The notes: generated by a model from the letters alone, not told the origin. Counted from the first letter of the stretch, positions 8,856 to 17,213 are shown. The stretch is DNA of 44,717 nucleotides from Pseudomonas aegrilactucae (GCF_019168305.1 NZ_JAHTBI010000122.1:1-44717), one strand, 5' to 3'. Program-made: numbers and translations.

Positions 8856-9071
8856 ATGGAACGTACACTCAGTTCCGATCTGGTTTTCGAAAGCAACGCC
8901 CAACAATCCCAAGCCTCGCTGCCACTGCGCCTGCTGGCCAACCTGATGCTGTGGCAACGCCGCATTGCCAGCCGCCACCAACTGGCTCGCCTGGATGCGC
9001 GCCTGCTGGCTGACGCCGGTATCAGCGAAGCACAACGTTACGAAGAGCTGAGCAAGCCTTTCTGGCGCTGA
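8856..9071 (+). CDS. DUF1127 (YjiS-like) small protein
   Basis: A 71-aa basic protein whose C-terminal half matches the DUF1127 pattern: a tryptophan-arginine helix (MLWQRRIASRHQLARLDARLLADAGIS) and the closing EAQRYEELSKPFW. ATG 8856 has an AAGGA site 8 nt upstream. The exact function is unknown; some small proteins of this family have been linked to RNA binding and phosphate or stress physiology in other bacteria. It is monocistronic: a cluster of operator-like motifs lies before it and a strong terminator after it. Confidence 0.8.
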   Translation: MERTLSSDLVFESNAQQSQASLPLRLLANLMLWQRRIASRHQLARLDARLLADAGISEAQRYEELSKPFWR

Positions 9072-9108
9072 TGCAGGGCCCGCCGGCCAACGCCGGCACC
9101 CCGAATTC

Positions 9109-9146
9109 AAAAACCCGTCGCAGGAAACTGCTGACGGGTTTTTTTT
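9109..9146 (+). terminator. Rho-independent terminator of the DUF1127 gene
   Basis: A stem of AAAAACCCGTC with GACGGGTTTTT and a 12- to 14-nt loop is followed by a run of T. It lies about 40 nt after the stop. Confidence 0.9.
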
Positions 9147-9186
9147 CGCCTGAAAGGTGCGGCCTAGAGCGGTTTTGTCGATTAGC

Positions 9187-9242
9187 GGTACAGTTTAAGA
9201 ATCTAAAAAAACGTGCAGTACAATTTAAGTCGATACTGTTTT
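9187..9242 (+). promoter_or_regulatory. Direct repeats GGTACAGTTTAAG / AGTACAATTTAAG upstream of the DUF2388 genes
   Basis: Two 13-bp direct repeats start at 9187 and 9217, exactly 30 bp apart (about three helical turns), with a third inverted half-site ATACTGTTTT at 9233-9242. They belong to the same ACAGT motif family seen upstream of the DUF1127 gene, and they sit 107-162 bp before the first DUF2388 start. Confidence 0.45.
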
Positions 9243-9348
9243 CGGCAGCCTCTTCGCCGGCAAGGCCGCAGCGCCGACCCCACGTCTGCGTGATAACCTT
9301 ATGGCACCTGACACTAGAACCACCCAAGCCCAACCCAGGAGATCGACC

Positions 9349-9666
9349 ATGTCCACTACTCGCTTGCTTGGCGCCGCGCTGCTATTGGCTCTGGCCTCGA
9401 CTGCCCACGCCACCAGCTTCGTGGTTACCACCGATACCGTCGTACGCGGTGTCGCCGCTTCCACCGATGCCACCTCCGATGTGTCCTCCTCATTGCGTGA
9501 TGACAAGATCGTGCGTGCCGCCCGTGACGAGGCGGCCAGCTTCGTGGCCAGCCAAGGCGATATCCGCGGCGTGAAACTGGAAAGCGCCTTCGCCCACATC
9601 CGCCAGCAGACCCCGACCCTGCAGGCCACCGACGCCCAGCTGGCTCAGGCGATCCTGGCCCTCTGA
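9349..9666 (+). CDS. Secreted DUF2388 protein, copy 1
   Basis: A 105-aa exported protein. A Sec signal peptide (about residues 1-21, ending AHA) precedes a mature part of about 84 residues. It shares with the next two genes the block RAARDEAASFVASQGDIRGVKLESAF and the end AQAILAL. ATG 9349 is chosen over the in-frame ATG at 9301 because of the AGGAGA site and the immediate signal peptide. Function is unknown; the family is largely confined to pseudomonads. It opens a cluster that ends in the HExxH/DUF4105 gene. Confidence 0.85.
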   Translation: MSTTRLLGAALLLALASTAHATSFVVTTDTVVRGVAASTDATSDVSSSLRDDKIVRAARDEAASFVASQGDIRGVKLESAFAHIRQQTPTLQATDAQLAQAILAL

Positions 9667-9671
9667 ACCCT

Positions 9672-9720
9672 GCGCAGGCCCGGCACACGTAACATCGTGT
9701 AAAAGCCGGGCACCCTGCGC
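9672..9720 (+). other. Long imperfect RNA hairpin between DUF2388 copies 1 and 2
   Basis: Three nested perfect arms pair in order: GCGCAG with CTGCGC, GCCCGGC with GCCGGGC, and ACACG with CGTGT, around a 6-nt loop, with a small AAAA bulge and a 2-nt bulge on the right side. There is no T-tract. It starts 5 nt after the stop of copy 1, so it is either a 3'-end stabiliser that uncouples copy 1 from the rest or a partial terminator. Confidence 0.6.
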
Positions 9721-9781
9721 TGGTCCCCACCGGCGCATTGGGATAGCCTTTGCCGCCTGATTTCACAGCCCACAAGACCTC

Positions 9782-10075
9782 ATGCGTTATTTGCCACCGC
9801 TACTGCTCGCGCTCTGCGCGTCGACGGCCGCCCAGGCCTTCGATACAACCACCCAGGCCCTCGTGATCAATGGCTACGCCACCAGCAAGGTGACCTCGGC
9901 CCCCTTCGATCGCAAGCTGATACGGGCGGCCCGGGATGACGCCGCAGCCTTTGTCGCCAGTGACGGTGCGCTGCGCGGCGCGCAACTGGAGACGGCCCTT
10001 GTACGGCTGCGTCAGACGGTACCTCAACTTCATGCCAGCGACCTTGAACTGGCGCAGGCCATTCTCGTCCAATGA
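9782..10075 (+). CDS. Secreted DUF2388 protein, copy 2
   Basis: A 97-aa protein with a signal peptide (about residues 1-19, AAQA end). It carries the shared family block KLIRAARDDAAAFVASDGALRGAQLETAL and ends LAQAILVQ. It is the most divergent of the three copies, with a shorter N-terminal mature part. It starts 25 nt before the third copy and lies after the long hairpin. Function is unknown. Confidence 0.83.
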   Translation: MRYLPPLLLALCASTAAQAFDTTTQALVINGYATSKVTSAPFDRKLIRAARDDAAAFVASDGALRGAQLETALVRLRQTVPQLHASDLELAQAILVQ

Positions 10076-10100
10076 CTACAACCGTTTCCGGAGATGCTCC

Positions 10101-10421
10101 ATGCGTAAACCGCTGATTGCCGCCGCCCTTGGCCTGCTCATGCTCGCCGACGTGGCCCAGGCACAGACCCTGGTGGCCACCAGCAACATCATCGTGCGTG
10201 CCTTTGGCCGTTCGATCGACTTCACCTCCGACACTACCACCTCGATTCGCGACGCCAAGGTCGTGCGCGAAGCCCGTGACGACGCCGCCAGCTTCGTCGC
10301 CAGCCGCGGCGACATCCGCGGTGCACAACTGCAAGCAGCCTTCGATACCCTGCGCCAGCGCGTACCCCAAGCCCGTGACGCCAGCGACCAGGTGCTGGCC
10401 GAAGCAATCCTGGCCCTGTGA
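10101..10421 (+). CDS. Secreted DUF2388 protein, copy 3
   Basis: A 106-aa protein with a signal peptide (AQA end at about residue 22). Its body is close to copy 1: VVREARDDAASFVASRGDIRGAQLQAAFDTLRQR and the end LAEAILAL. ATG 10101 has a GGAG site 8 nt upstream. Its stop overlaps the GTG start of the large downstream gene by 4 nt (GTGA), so the two are translationally coupled, which ties the small proteins functionally to the DUF4105 protein. Function is unknown. Confidence 0.85.
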   Translation: MRKPLIAAALGLLMLADVAQAQTLVATSNIIVRAFGRSIDFTSDTTTSIRDAKVVREARDDAASFVASRGDIRGAQLQAAFDTLRQRVPQARDASDQVLAEAILAL

Positions 10422-12376
10422 AGCCCCTGCGTGCCTGGCTGCTGGGTAGCGCACTGACGCTGCTGGGCACCCCTGCGTTGGCCGACCTGCAACTGCACCT
10501 GCAGGCAGACGGCCTCGACCCGCAACAGCAGCGCGCCAGCCAGGCACTGCTGGACGAAGCGCTGCAGGCCCTGCCGCCGCGCTTCAAGGCCGCGCTGGAC
10601 CGGCGCGTGGATGTTTCATGGAACACGCGCATGCCCACAGACGCCTACGGCCAGGCGTCGCTGGTATCCACCCTGGAACTCAACCGCAACCTGCTGCCCG
10701 CGCTGGTCGACGGCAGCGCCGCTACCACGCAGACCGGCCGCCCGCACGGCACCGTCCGTCAGGAACTGCTGGCCACGGTGCTGCACGAGCTCACCCACCT
10801 GTATGACCGCGCCCGTCTCTGGCCGGCGGCCGAGCGCCGCCTGATCACCCAGTGCACGCGCCACAACGCCAGCCAGGGCAGGGTGGGGCTGACCGACCAG
10901 TGCCGCGGCCAGACCGAACGCCGCTTCACCCTCAGCGACGACCCACGCCTGCTCGACCTGGCCGGCTGGCCACAATATGTCGGGCGCCGTGGCGAACGCG
11001 AACAGCACAACCGGCAGATCGCCCGCAGCCCCGACAGCTACGAGCTGAGCAGCCCCAAGGAATTCATCGCGGTCAACATGGAGTACTTCCTCCTCGACCC
11101 GAGCTACGCCTGCCGCCGCCCGGCACTGCATAAATACCTGCGCGAGCACTTCGGCTGGGCACCGCCACAGGCGGCCTGCGCCCAAGGCCTGCCGTTCCTC
11201 AATGCGGGCAACGACTTCGCCAAGCAGCCGCTGGGCCAGATCGACCCCGAGCGGGTCTACGCGGTCGACTACCTGCTGGCCGAAGCCAACCAGAACTGGG
11301 TCAGCCGCTGGGGCCACAGCATGCTGCGCCTGGTCATCTGCGCCCCCGGCCGCCCGCGCGGGCCCGACTGCCGGCTCGATCTGGACCAGCACCTGGTGCT
11401 GTCGTACCGCGCCTTCGTCAACGACCTGCAGCTGTCGAGCTGGGACGGCCTCACCGGCGCCTACCCCTCGCGCCTGTTCGTGCTGCCGCTGGCCCAGGTC
11501 ATCGACGAATACACCAAGACCGAACTGCGCAGCCTGGCCTCGATCCCGCTCAAACTGAACCGCGACGAACTCGAAAGCCTGGTGCGCCAGGCCGCCGAGA
11601 TGCACTGGAACTACGACGGCAACTACTACTTCCTGTCCAACAACTGCGCGGTCGAAACCCTCAAGCTGCTGCGTAGCGGCACGGGCAACACGCGCCTCAA
11701 CGGCCTGGACAGCATCATGCCCAACGGCCTGCTCGAAGTGCTGCAGGGGCGCGGCCTGGCCGACATGAGCGTACTCGACGACCCGCGTGAGGCCTTGCGC
11801 CTGGGCTACCGCTTCGACTCCTACCGCGACCGCTACCAGGCCATGTTCCTGGTGCTCAAGCAGCACCTGCCGGTGCCCCAGGACAGCGTCGAAGCCTGGC
11901 TCGAACAAACGCCTGCGCAGCGCCAGCCATGGTTTGCCAAAGCCGACCTGCGCACCAGTGCCGCGTTGCTGCTGCTGGAGCAGGCCGGCCTGCGCCGCCA
12001 ACTGCTGCTGGCCCAGGACGAGGTCAAGCAACGCTACCTCAGCGGGCGCGCGCTCAACGACAGCAGCGTGGCCAAGGCCGACAGCACCTTGCAGCAGATC
12101 CTCGCCAACAGTGGTTTTCTCAGCAAACCGGCAGAATTGCTCGGCAACACGGGGTATGGCCTGCCGCAGGCCAGCGAGCGCGAGCAACTTGAGCAGGCCA
12201 GCAGCGCGCGCCAGCAGCAGTTGCAGCGCCTGACCGGTGACCTGGACACGCAAGTACGCGCCTTGCTCGGCCCCGCCCGTGCGGCCGAAATCGCCGCGGT
12301 CGAAGCCAACCTCAAACAGCTCGGCGAGCACCTGCGGGCCCTGCACAAAGCCGCTGGCGGGCTGCAATTGCCGTGA
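10418..12376 (+). CDS. Periplasmic HExxH / DUF4105 (Lnb N-terminal-type) putative hydrolase
   Basis: A 652-aa protein with a signal peptide (ALA end at about residue 22). The N-terminal region has a zinc-peptidase motif, HELTH at 123-127, in the helix LLATVLHELTHLYDRARLW. The middle is a DUF4105 domain (about 265-440) with WGHS (298-301) and SNNCAVETL (C410), the His/Cys pair of NlpC/P60-like cysteine hydrolases. The C-terminal 200 residues are rich in Gln/Leu/Ala and probably helical. It starts with GTG, overlapping the third DUF2388 gene by 4 nt. Two potential catalytic centres in one exported protein are notable. Substrate is unknown; a peptide, lipoprotein or peptidoglycan bond is plausible. 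Confidence 0.82.
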   Translation: MKPLRAWLLGSALTLLGTPALADLQLHLQADGLDPQQQRASQALLDEALQALPPRFKAALDRRVDVSWNTRMPTDAYGQASLVSTLELNRNLLPALVDGSAATTQTGRPHGTVRQELLATVLHELTHLYDRARLWPAAERRLITQCTRHNASQGRVGLTDQCRGQTERRFTLSDDPRLLDLAGWPQYVGRRGEREQHNRQIARSPDSYELSSPKEFIAVNMEYFLLDPSYACRRPALHKYLREHFGWAPPQAACAQGLPFLNAGNDFAKQPLGQIDPERVYAVDYLLAEANQNWVSRWGHSMLRLVICAPGRPRGPDCRLDLDQHLVLSYRAFVNDLQLSSWDGLTGAYPSRLFVLPLAQVIDEYTKTELRSLASIPLKLNRDELESLVRQAAEMHWNYDGNYYFLSNNCAVETLKLLRSGTGNTRLNGLDSIMPNGLLEVLQGRGLADMSVLDDPREALRLGYRFDSYRDRYQAMFLVLKQHLPVPQDSVEAWLEQTPAQRQPWFAKADLRTSAALLLLEQAGLRRQLLLAQDEVKQRYLSGRALNDSSVAKADSTLQQILANSGFLSKPAELLGNTGYGLPQASEREQLEQASSARQQQLQRLTGDLDTQVRALLGPARAAEIAAVEANLKQLGEHLRALHKAAGGLQLP

Positions 12377-12403
12377 GTCGGTCCAAGGGCCTGGGCAGGC
12401 GCC

Positions 12404-12805
12404 CTACAGCGTTTCACCGGGCTCGCCCGGGAGCTGCTCGTCCAGGTGCAGCCAGGGCAACCGGCTGTCAGTCCAGATATGCCGGTTCGGCCGCACCTGT
12501 TCGGGCGCATCCAGGGTGGTCAGGGTGATATCGATGCTTTGCGGGCTCAGGTCGGTGGTCAGCGCCAGGTGCGCGCCGCAGCGACTGCAGAAGTAGCGCA
12601 CGCAACTGGCCGACGAGTCGTAGCGCTGCGGCGTGCCCTGCAACCACTGGAAATCCTCGCAACGCACCGTTGCCCAGGTCACCAGCAAGCCGCCGGTCAC
12701 GCCACGGCAGACCGAACAGTGGCAGTGCGCGACATCCTCCAGCGCCCCGCCCACCGAATACCGCACGGCGCCGCAATGGCAGCCGCCTTCATGCACTTCA
12801 CTCAT
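12404..12805 (-). CDS. GFA-family zinc-binding (Mss4-like) protein
   Basis: A 133-aa protein of the GFA/CENP-V family. The cysteine ladder is complete: GGCHCGAVRY (C9, C11), AHCHCSVCRG (C28, C30, C33) and YFCSRCGAHL (C72, C75), as needed for two zinc ions in a beta fold. Family members are annotated as glutathione-dependent formaldehyde-activating enzymes, but most have no proven activity. It is convergent with the DUF4105 gene (27-bp gap) and transcribed alone. The cytoplasmic role is unknown. Confidence 0.85.
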   Translation of the reverse strand: MSEVHEGGCHCGAVRYSVGGALEDVAHCHCSVCRGVTGGLLVTWATVRCEDFQWLQGTPQRYDSSASCVRYFCSRCGAHLALTTDLSPQSIDITLTTLDAPEQVRPNRHIWTDSRLPWLHLDEQLPGEPGETL

Positions 12806-13100
12806 CCTGATCGCTCCCGCAGACCCGCATCGGTTGATGAAACCTTCTGTCGCCTTTGTGCCGTCGAAAGCTGGCTGAAAGCTTGTGCCCTTAGCATCGC
12901 CTCACCACCGGCATAAGACCGGTCGCCAGGGCCACTGACTTTACTGCAGCGCCCGGCCCAATTAACAACAACAATGGTGATACTGATGTCCTTCCACGCC
13001 CGCCTTCGCGCCATACCCCCGTCATTACTCCACGCACCGCGCCTCGCGCGCTGATTCCGTTCGTCCTTTTTTCGACGCGCCACGCCTGGAGTATTGCCCC
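12806..13100. other. Intergenic region between the GFA gene and the citrate-type transporter
   Basis: This 295-bp gap separates two divergent genes and must hold both promoters. I see an AT-rich stretch at about 12960-12985 but no confident -35/-10 pair, operator or hairpin. Confidence 0.5.
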
Positions 13101-14408
13101 ATGCTGACCTTCCTCGGCTTTGCCATGGTCATCACCTTCATGTACCTGATCATGACCAAGCGCCTGTCGGCCTTGATCGCACTGATCCTGGTACCGATCA
13201 TTTTTGCCCTGTTCGGCGGCTTCTCGGGTGAAATCGGCCCGATGATGCTGCAAGGCATCAGCAAGCTTGCCCCCACCGGCGTGATGCTGATGTTCGCCAT
13301 CCTCTACTTTGCCCTGATGATCGACTCCGGCCTGTTCGACCCGGCCGTGCGCAAGATCCTCAAGCTGGTCAAGGGCGACCCGCTGAAAGTCTCCGTGGGT
13401 ACCGCCGTGCTGGCCCTGGTGGTCTCGCTCGACGGCGACGGCGCCACCACCTACATGATCTGCGTGGCCGCCATGCTGCCGCTGTACAGCCGCCTGGGCA
13501 TGAGCCCGCGGATCATGGCCGGCCTGATCATCCTGGCCGGCGGGGTGATGAACATGACCCCCTGGGGCGGGCCCACCGCCCGTGCCGCCAGCGCGCTGCA
13601 CGTCGACCCCTCGGACATCTTCGTGCCGATGATCCCGGCCATGGCCTTCGGCGTCATCGCCATCCTCGCCATCGCCTACATGTACGGCAAGCGCGAACGT
13701 GCCCGCCTGGGCGAGCTGCACCTGCCGGGTGATGAAATCGACCACAGCGAAATCAGCGTATCGCAATACCCCGACGCCCGACGCCCGAAACTGCTGTGGT
13801 TCAACGGCGCCCTGACCTTTGCCCTGATGGTCGCGCTGATCGCCGGCCTGCTGCCGCTGCCGGTGCTGTTCATGATCGCCTTCAGTATCGCCATGGTGGT
13901 CAACTACCCGTGCCTGCAACAGCAGAAAGACCGCGTCGCGGCCCATGCTGGCAGCGTACTGGCGGTGGTGGGGCTGATTTTCGCGGCGGGTATCTTCACC
14001 GGCATCCTGTCGGGCACCGGCATGGTCGAGGCGATGTCCAAGAGCCTGCTGGCCGTGATCCCCGATGCAATGGGCCCGTACCTGGCGGTGATCACCGCGA
14101 TCGTGAGCATGCCGTTCACCTTCTTCATGTCCAACGACGCGTTCTACTACGGCGTATTGCCGGTACTGGCCGAAGCGGCCAGCCACTATGGCATCTCGCC
14201 CGTCGAGATGGCCCGCGCGTCGATCGTCGGGCAACCGGTACACCTGCTCAGCCCGCTGGTACCCTCGACCTACCTGCTGGTGGCGCTGGCCGGTATCGAG
14301 TTCGGTGACCATCAGCGCTTCACCTTGAAGTGGGCAGTGCTGGTCTGCCTGTGCATAATGCTCGCCGCGCTGCTGATGGGTATTTTCCCGCTGTTCAGCA
14401 GCCTGTAA
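13101..14408 (+). CDS. CitMHS-family citrate/metal-citrate:H+ symporter
   Basis: A 435-aa inner-membrane carrier with about 11-12 hydrophobic segments, starting MLTFLGFAMVITFMYLIMTKRLSALIALIL. The signatures of the CitMHS group are visible: SLDGDGATTYMICVAAMLPLY, GGVMNMTPWGGPTARAASAL, and FFMSNDAFYYGVLPVLAEAA near the C-terminus. Family members import citrate, often with a divalent metal ion. Which metal is preferred cannot be told. TerC, a family linked to metal handling, follows 73 nt downstream after a hairpin. Confidence 0.88.
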   Translation: MLTFLGFAMVITFMYLIMTKRLSALIALILVPIIFALFGGFSGEIGPMMLQGISKLAPTGVMLMFAILYFALMIDSGLFDPAVRKILKLVKGDPLKVSVGTAVLALVVSLDGDGATTYMICVAAMLPLYSRLGMSPRIMAGLIILAGGVMNMTPWGGPTARAASALHVDPSDIFVPMIPAMAFGVIAILAIAYMYGKRERARLGELHLPGDEIDHSEISVSQYPDARRPKLLWFNGALTFALMVALIAGLLPLPVLFMIAFSIAMVVNYPCLQQQKDRVAAHAGSVLAVVGLIFAAGIFTGILSGTGMVEAMSKSLLAVIPDAMGPYLAVITAIVSMPFTFFMSNDAFYYGVLPVLAEAASHYGISPVEMARASIVGQPVHLLSPLVPSTYLLVALAGIEFGDHQRFTLKWAVLVCLCIMLAALLMGIFPLFSSL

Positions 14409-14430
14409 TTCAACGGTTTCATCCAATCGA

Positions 14431-14457
14431 TTGCGCGCCGGCCTGCCTGGCGCGCAA
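14431..14457 (+). other. Perfect 9-bp hairpin between the citrate-type transporter and terC
   Basis: TTGCGCGCC pairs with GGCGCGCAA around a 9-nt loop. It starts 22 nt after the transporter stop and ends 24 nt before the TerC start. It has no T-tract, so it may reduce read-through or stabilise the upstream mRNA. Confidence 0.55.
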
Positions 14458-14481
14458 CGCCTCACGCTCGAAGGAACAAAC

Positions 14482-15255
14482 ATGGAATGGCTGACCAGCC
14501 CAGAGATCTGGGTTGCCTTTTTAACGCTTACGGCCCTTGAGATCGTTCTCGGTATCGACAACATCATCATGATCTCGATCCTGGTCAGCCGCATGCCCAA
14601 GCACATGCAGCAGCGCACCCGGATCTTCGGCCTGGCCCTGGCCATGATCACGCGCATCCTGTTGCTGCTGTCGATCGCCTGGGTCATGCGCCTGACCGCC
14701 GACCTGTTCCATGTGTTCGGCCAGGGCATTTCCGGGCGCGACCTGATCCTGTTCTTCGGTGGCCTGTTCCTGTTGTGGAAGAGCTCGCAGGAGATCTACC
14801 ACGGCCTGGAAGGCGAGGACGAGACCCACGACGAGCCAGAAGCGGGCAAGGCCGGCGGCAAGTTCCTCTACACCATCCTCCAGATCGCGATCATCGACAT
14901 CGTGTTCTCGCTGGATTCGGTGATCACTGCGGTGGGCATGGTTTCCCACGTGCCGGTGATGGTGGCGGCGATCATCGTCGCGGTACTGGTGATGATGCTG
15001 TGCGCCAAGACCATCAGCGATTTCATCGACAAGCACCCGTCGCTGAAGATGCTCGCCCTGTCGTTCCTGATCGTGGTGGGTACCGTGCTGATCGCCGAGG
15101 CCTTCGAAGTGCATGTGCCAAAAGGCTATGTCTACTTCGCCATGGCGTTCTCGCTGGCGGTGGAAGCGATCAACATCAAGATGCGCACTGCGGCTGCGAA
15201 AAAGAAACAGCAGAGCGATCCGGTGAAACTTCGCAAGGACATTCCGGGTCAGTAA
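14482..15255 (+). CDS. TerC-family integral membrane protein
   Basis: A 257-aa multi-pass protein of the TerC/YgdQ group. The typical acidic membrane motifs are present: FLTLTALEIVLGIDNIIMISIL near the N-terminus and IDIVFSLDSVITAVGMVSHVPVM in the middle. The family is linked to metal (Mn/Ca) export and envelope homeostasis; the role here is unproven. ATG 14482 is preferred over the in-frame codon at 14431 because of the AAGGAA site 7 nt upstream and because 14431 lies inside a hairpin. A strong terminator follows. Confidence 0.87.
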   Translation: MEWLTSPEIWVAFLTLTALEIVLGIDNIIMISILVSRMPKHMQQRTRIFGLALAMITRILLLLSIAWVMRLTADLFHVFGQGISGRDLILFFGGLFLLWKSSQEIYHGLEGEDETHDEPEAGKAGGKFLYTILQIAIIDIVFSLDSVITAVGMVSHVPVMVAAIIVAVLVMMLCAKTISDFIDKHPSLKMLALSFLIVVGTVLIAEAFEVHVPKGYVYFAMAFSLAVEAINIKMRTAAAKKKQQSDPVKLRKDIPGQ

Positions 15256-15273
15256 CACTGGCTGCGTTGAACG

Positions 15274-15302
15274 AAGGCCCCATTTGGGGCCTTTTGTTTT
15301 TT
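15274..15302 (+). terminator. Rho-independent terminator after terC
   Basis: AAGGCCCC pairs with GGGGCCTT around an ATTT-type loop, followed by a T-rich tail. Confidence 0.92.
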
Positions 15303-15316
15303 CGGACAGCGCCGAT

Positions 15317-15343
15317 CCTGTGGGCGCTGGCTTGCCAGCGAAG
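15317..15343. repeat. Single REP element
   Basis: One copy of the REP family seen throughout this window (CTGTGGG then a GCTGGCTTGCCAGC palindromic core then GAAG), here unpaired, between terC and the Na/Pi gene. Confidence 0.8.
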
Positions 15344-15517
15344 ACGCCCGAGCAGCCAACCAAGGTTTCAAAGCCTGAACATGCATGCCATGCTGGCGCC
15401 AAGGTTGCTGGCCGACTACAGCTTAAGTGAGCACTGGGAAAAACCGCCTGCCACCAGGCCAGGCTCACGGCATCATCCATTGCCCCGCTGGGGCACCTCA
15501 AACAGGGGGCTTTTCGT

Positions 15518-17176
15518 ATGCTGACCCTGCTCAACCTGCTCTCGGCCGTGGCCCTGCTGATCTGGGGCACGCATATCGTGCGTACCGGCATCCTGCGGGT
15601 GTACGGGTCCAACCTGCGCCGGGTACTGAGCCAGAACATGGCCAAGCGGCCGCTGGCGTTCATCGCCGGCATCCTGGTCACGGCCATGGTGCAAAGCAGC
15701 AACGCCACGGCGATGCTGGTGACCTCGTTCGTCGGTCAGGGCCTGATGACCCTGACCCCGGCCCTGGCGATCATGCTCGGCGCCGACGTCGGTACTGCGC
15801 TGATGGCGCGGGTGCTGACCTTCGACCTGTCGTGGCTGTCGCCGCTGCTGATCTTCCTCGGGGTGATCTTCTTTCTCTCGCGCAAGCAGACCCGCGCCGG
15901 CCAGCTGGGCCGCGTGGGCATTGGCCTGGGCCTGATCATCCTGGCCCTGCAACTGATCGTCGAGGCCGCCGCGCCGATCACCCAGGCCCAGGGCGTGAAG
16001 GTGCTGTTCGCCTCGCTCACCGGCGACATCCTGCTCGATGCGCTGGTCGGTGCACTGTTCGCGCTGGTGTCCTATTCAAGCCTGGCCGCGGTGCTGCTTA
16101 CCGCCACCCTGGCCGGGGCCGAGGTCATCAGCCTGCCGGTGGCGATCGGCCTGGTCATCGGCGCCAACATCGGCAGCGGCCTGCTGGCGTTTCTGAGCAC
16201 CAGCATGCAGAACGCCGCCGGTCGCCAGGTGGCGCTGGGGAGCCTGCTGTACAAGCTGATCGGCCTGCTGCTGATCATCCCGGTGCTCGACCCACTGGTG
16301 CACTGGATGGACAGCCTGCCGTTCAGCCCCCAGGAGCTGGTGATCGGCTTCCACCTGCTCTACAACACCTTGCGCTGCGTGGCGCTGCTGCCCACCGCCA
16401 CACCCATGGCGCGACTGTGCCGCTGGCTGCTGCCGGAGCGCGAGGAAACCAACGGGCATGCCAAGCCACGCCACCTCGACCCCACTGCGCTGGTCACACC
16501 CAGCCTGGCCCTGGCCAATGCGGTACGCGAGACACTGCGCCTGGGCGATCTGGTCGACAGCATGCTCGATGCCATGCTCAACGTGCTGCGCGGCACCCAG
16601 ACCGCCCTGACCCAACAGATTCGTACCCTCAGTGATGACGTCGAAAGCCTGTACAACGCCATCAAGCTGTACCTTGCACAGATGCCCCGCGAAGACCTCA
16701 GCGATCACGACAGCCGGCGTTGGGCGGAAATCATCGAGCTGGCGATCAACCTCAAGCTGGCCAGCGACCTCATCGAACGCATGCTGCGCAAGGTCCAGCA
16801 GCAGAAGACCGCGCAACGCCGGGAGTTCTCGCAGGTCGGGCTGGAAGAGCTGACCGTGCTGCAGACCCAGTTGCTGTCCAACCTGCGTCTGGGCCTGTCG
16901 GTGTTTCTCAGTGGCGACCCGGAGAGTGCGCGCCAGTTGCTGCGCGAGAAACGCCGTTTTCGCGCTCAGGAGCGGCGCCTGGCCCACGCCCATGTCAGCC
17001 GCCTGCAACGCAAGGTGGTGCAAAGTATCGAGACCAGTTCCCTGCACCTGGAACTGATCGCGGACATGAAACGTCTGAACTCACTGTTCTGCAGCAGTGC
17101 CTATACCGTACTGGGGGGTGGCGACACGGGTGCCTTGCTGATCGACAGCGTGCCGGACGATGCCCATTCGCCGTGA
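15518..17176 (+). CDS. Na+/phosphate cotransporter family protein with PhoU-like C-terminus
   Basis: A 552-aa protein with two NaPi-II repeats in the membrane half (about residues 1-310). The first carries the QSSNATAMLVTSFV motif and the second VSYSSLAAVLLTATLAGA, matching the paired QSS-type substrate loops. The soluble C-terminal half (about 330-540) is helical with charged residues and resembles the PhoU-like domain of YjbB-type proteins. YjbB in E. coli exports phosphate, so direction of transport here is open. The start follows an AGGGGG site. The M16 peptidase gene begins 37 nt downstream. Confidence 0.85.
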   Translation: MLTLLNLLSAVALLIWGTHIVRTGILRVYGSNLRRVLSQNMAKRPLAFIAGILVTAMVQSSNATAMLVTSFVGQGLMTLTPALAIMLGADVGTALMARVLTFDLSWLSPLLIFLGVIFFLSRKQTRAGQLGRVGIGLGLIILALQLIVEAAAPITQAQGVKVLFASLTGDILLDALVGALFALVSYSSLAAVLLTATLAGAEVISLPVAIGLVIGANIGSGLLAFLSTSMQNAAGRQVALGSLLYKLIGLLLIIPVLDPLVHWMDSLPFSPQELVIGFHLLYNTLRCVALLPTATPMARLCRWLLPEREETNGHAKPRHLDPTALVTPSLALANAVRETLRLGDLVDSMLDAMLNVLRGTQTALTQQIRTLSDDVESLYNAIKLYLAQMPREDLSDHDSRRWAEIIELAINLKLASDLIERMLRKVQQQKTAQRREFSQVGLEELTVLQTQLLSNLRLGLSVFLSGDPESARQLLREKRRFRAQERRLAHAHVSRLQRKVVQSIETSSLHLELIADMKRLNSLFCSSAYTVLGGGDTGALLIDSVPDDAHSP

Positions 17177-17213
17177 CCCAATGCCGCCACGAACCTGTGC
17201 AAGGAAGCTTGCG

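Noticed and set aside
14409..14481. Manganese (yybP-ykoY) riboswitch upstream of terC
   Set aside because: The leader is only 73 nt and shows one simple hairpin, not the four-way element.
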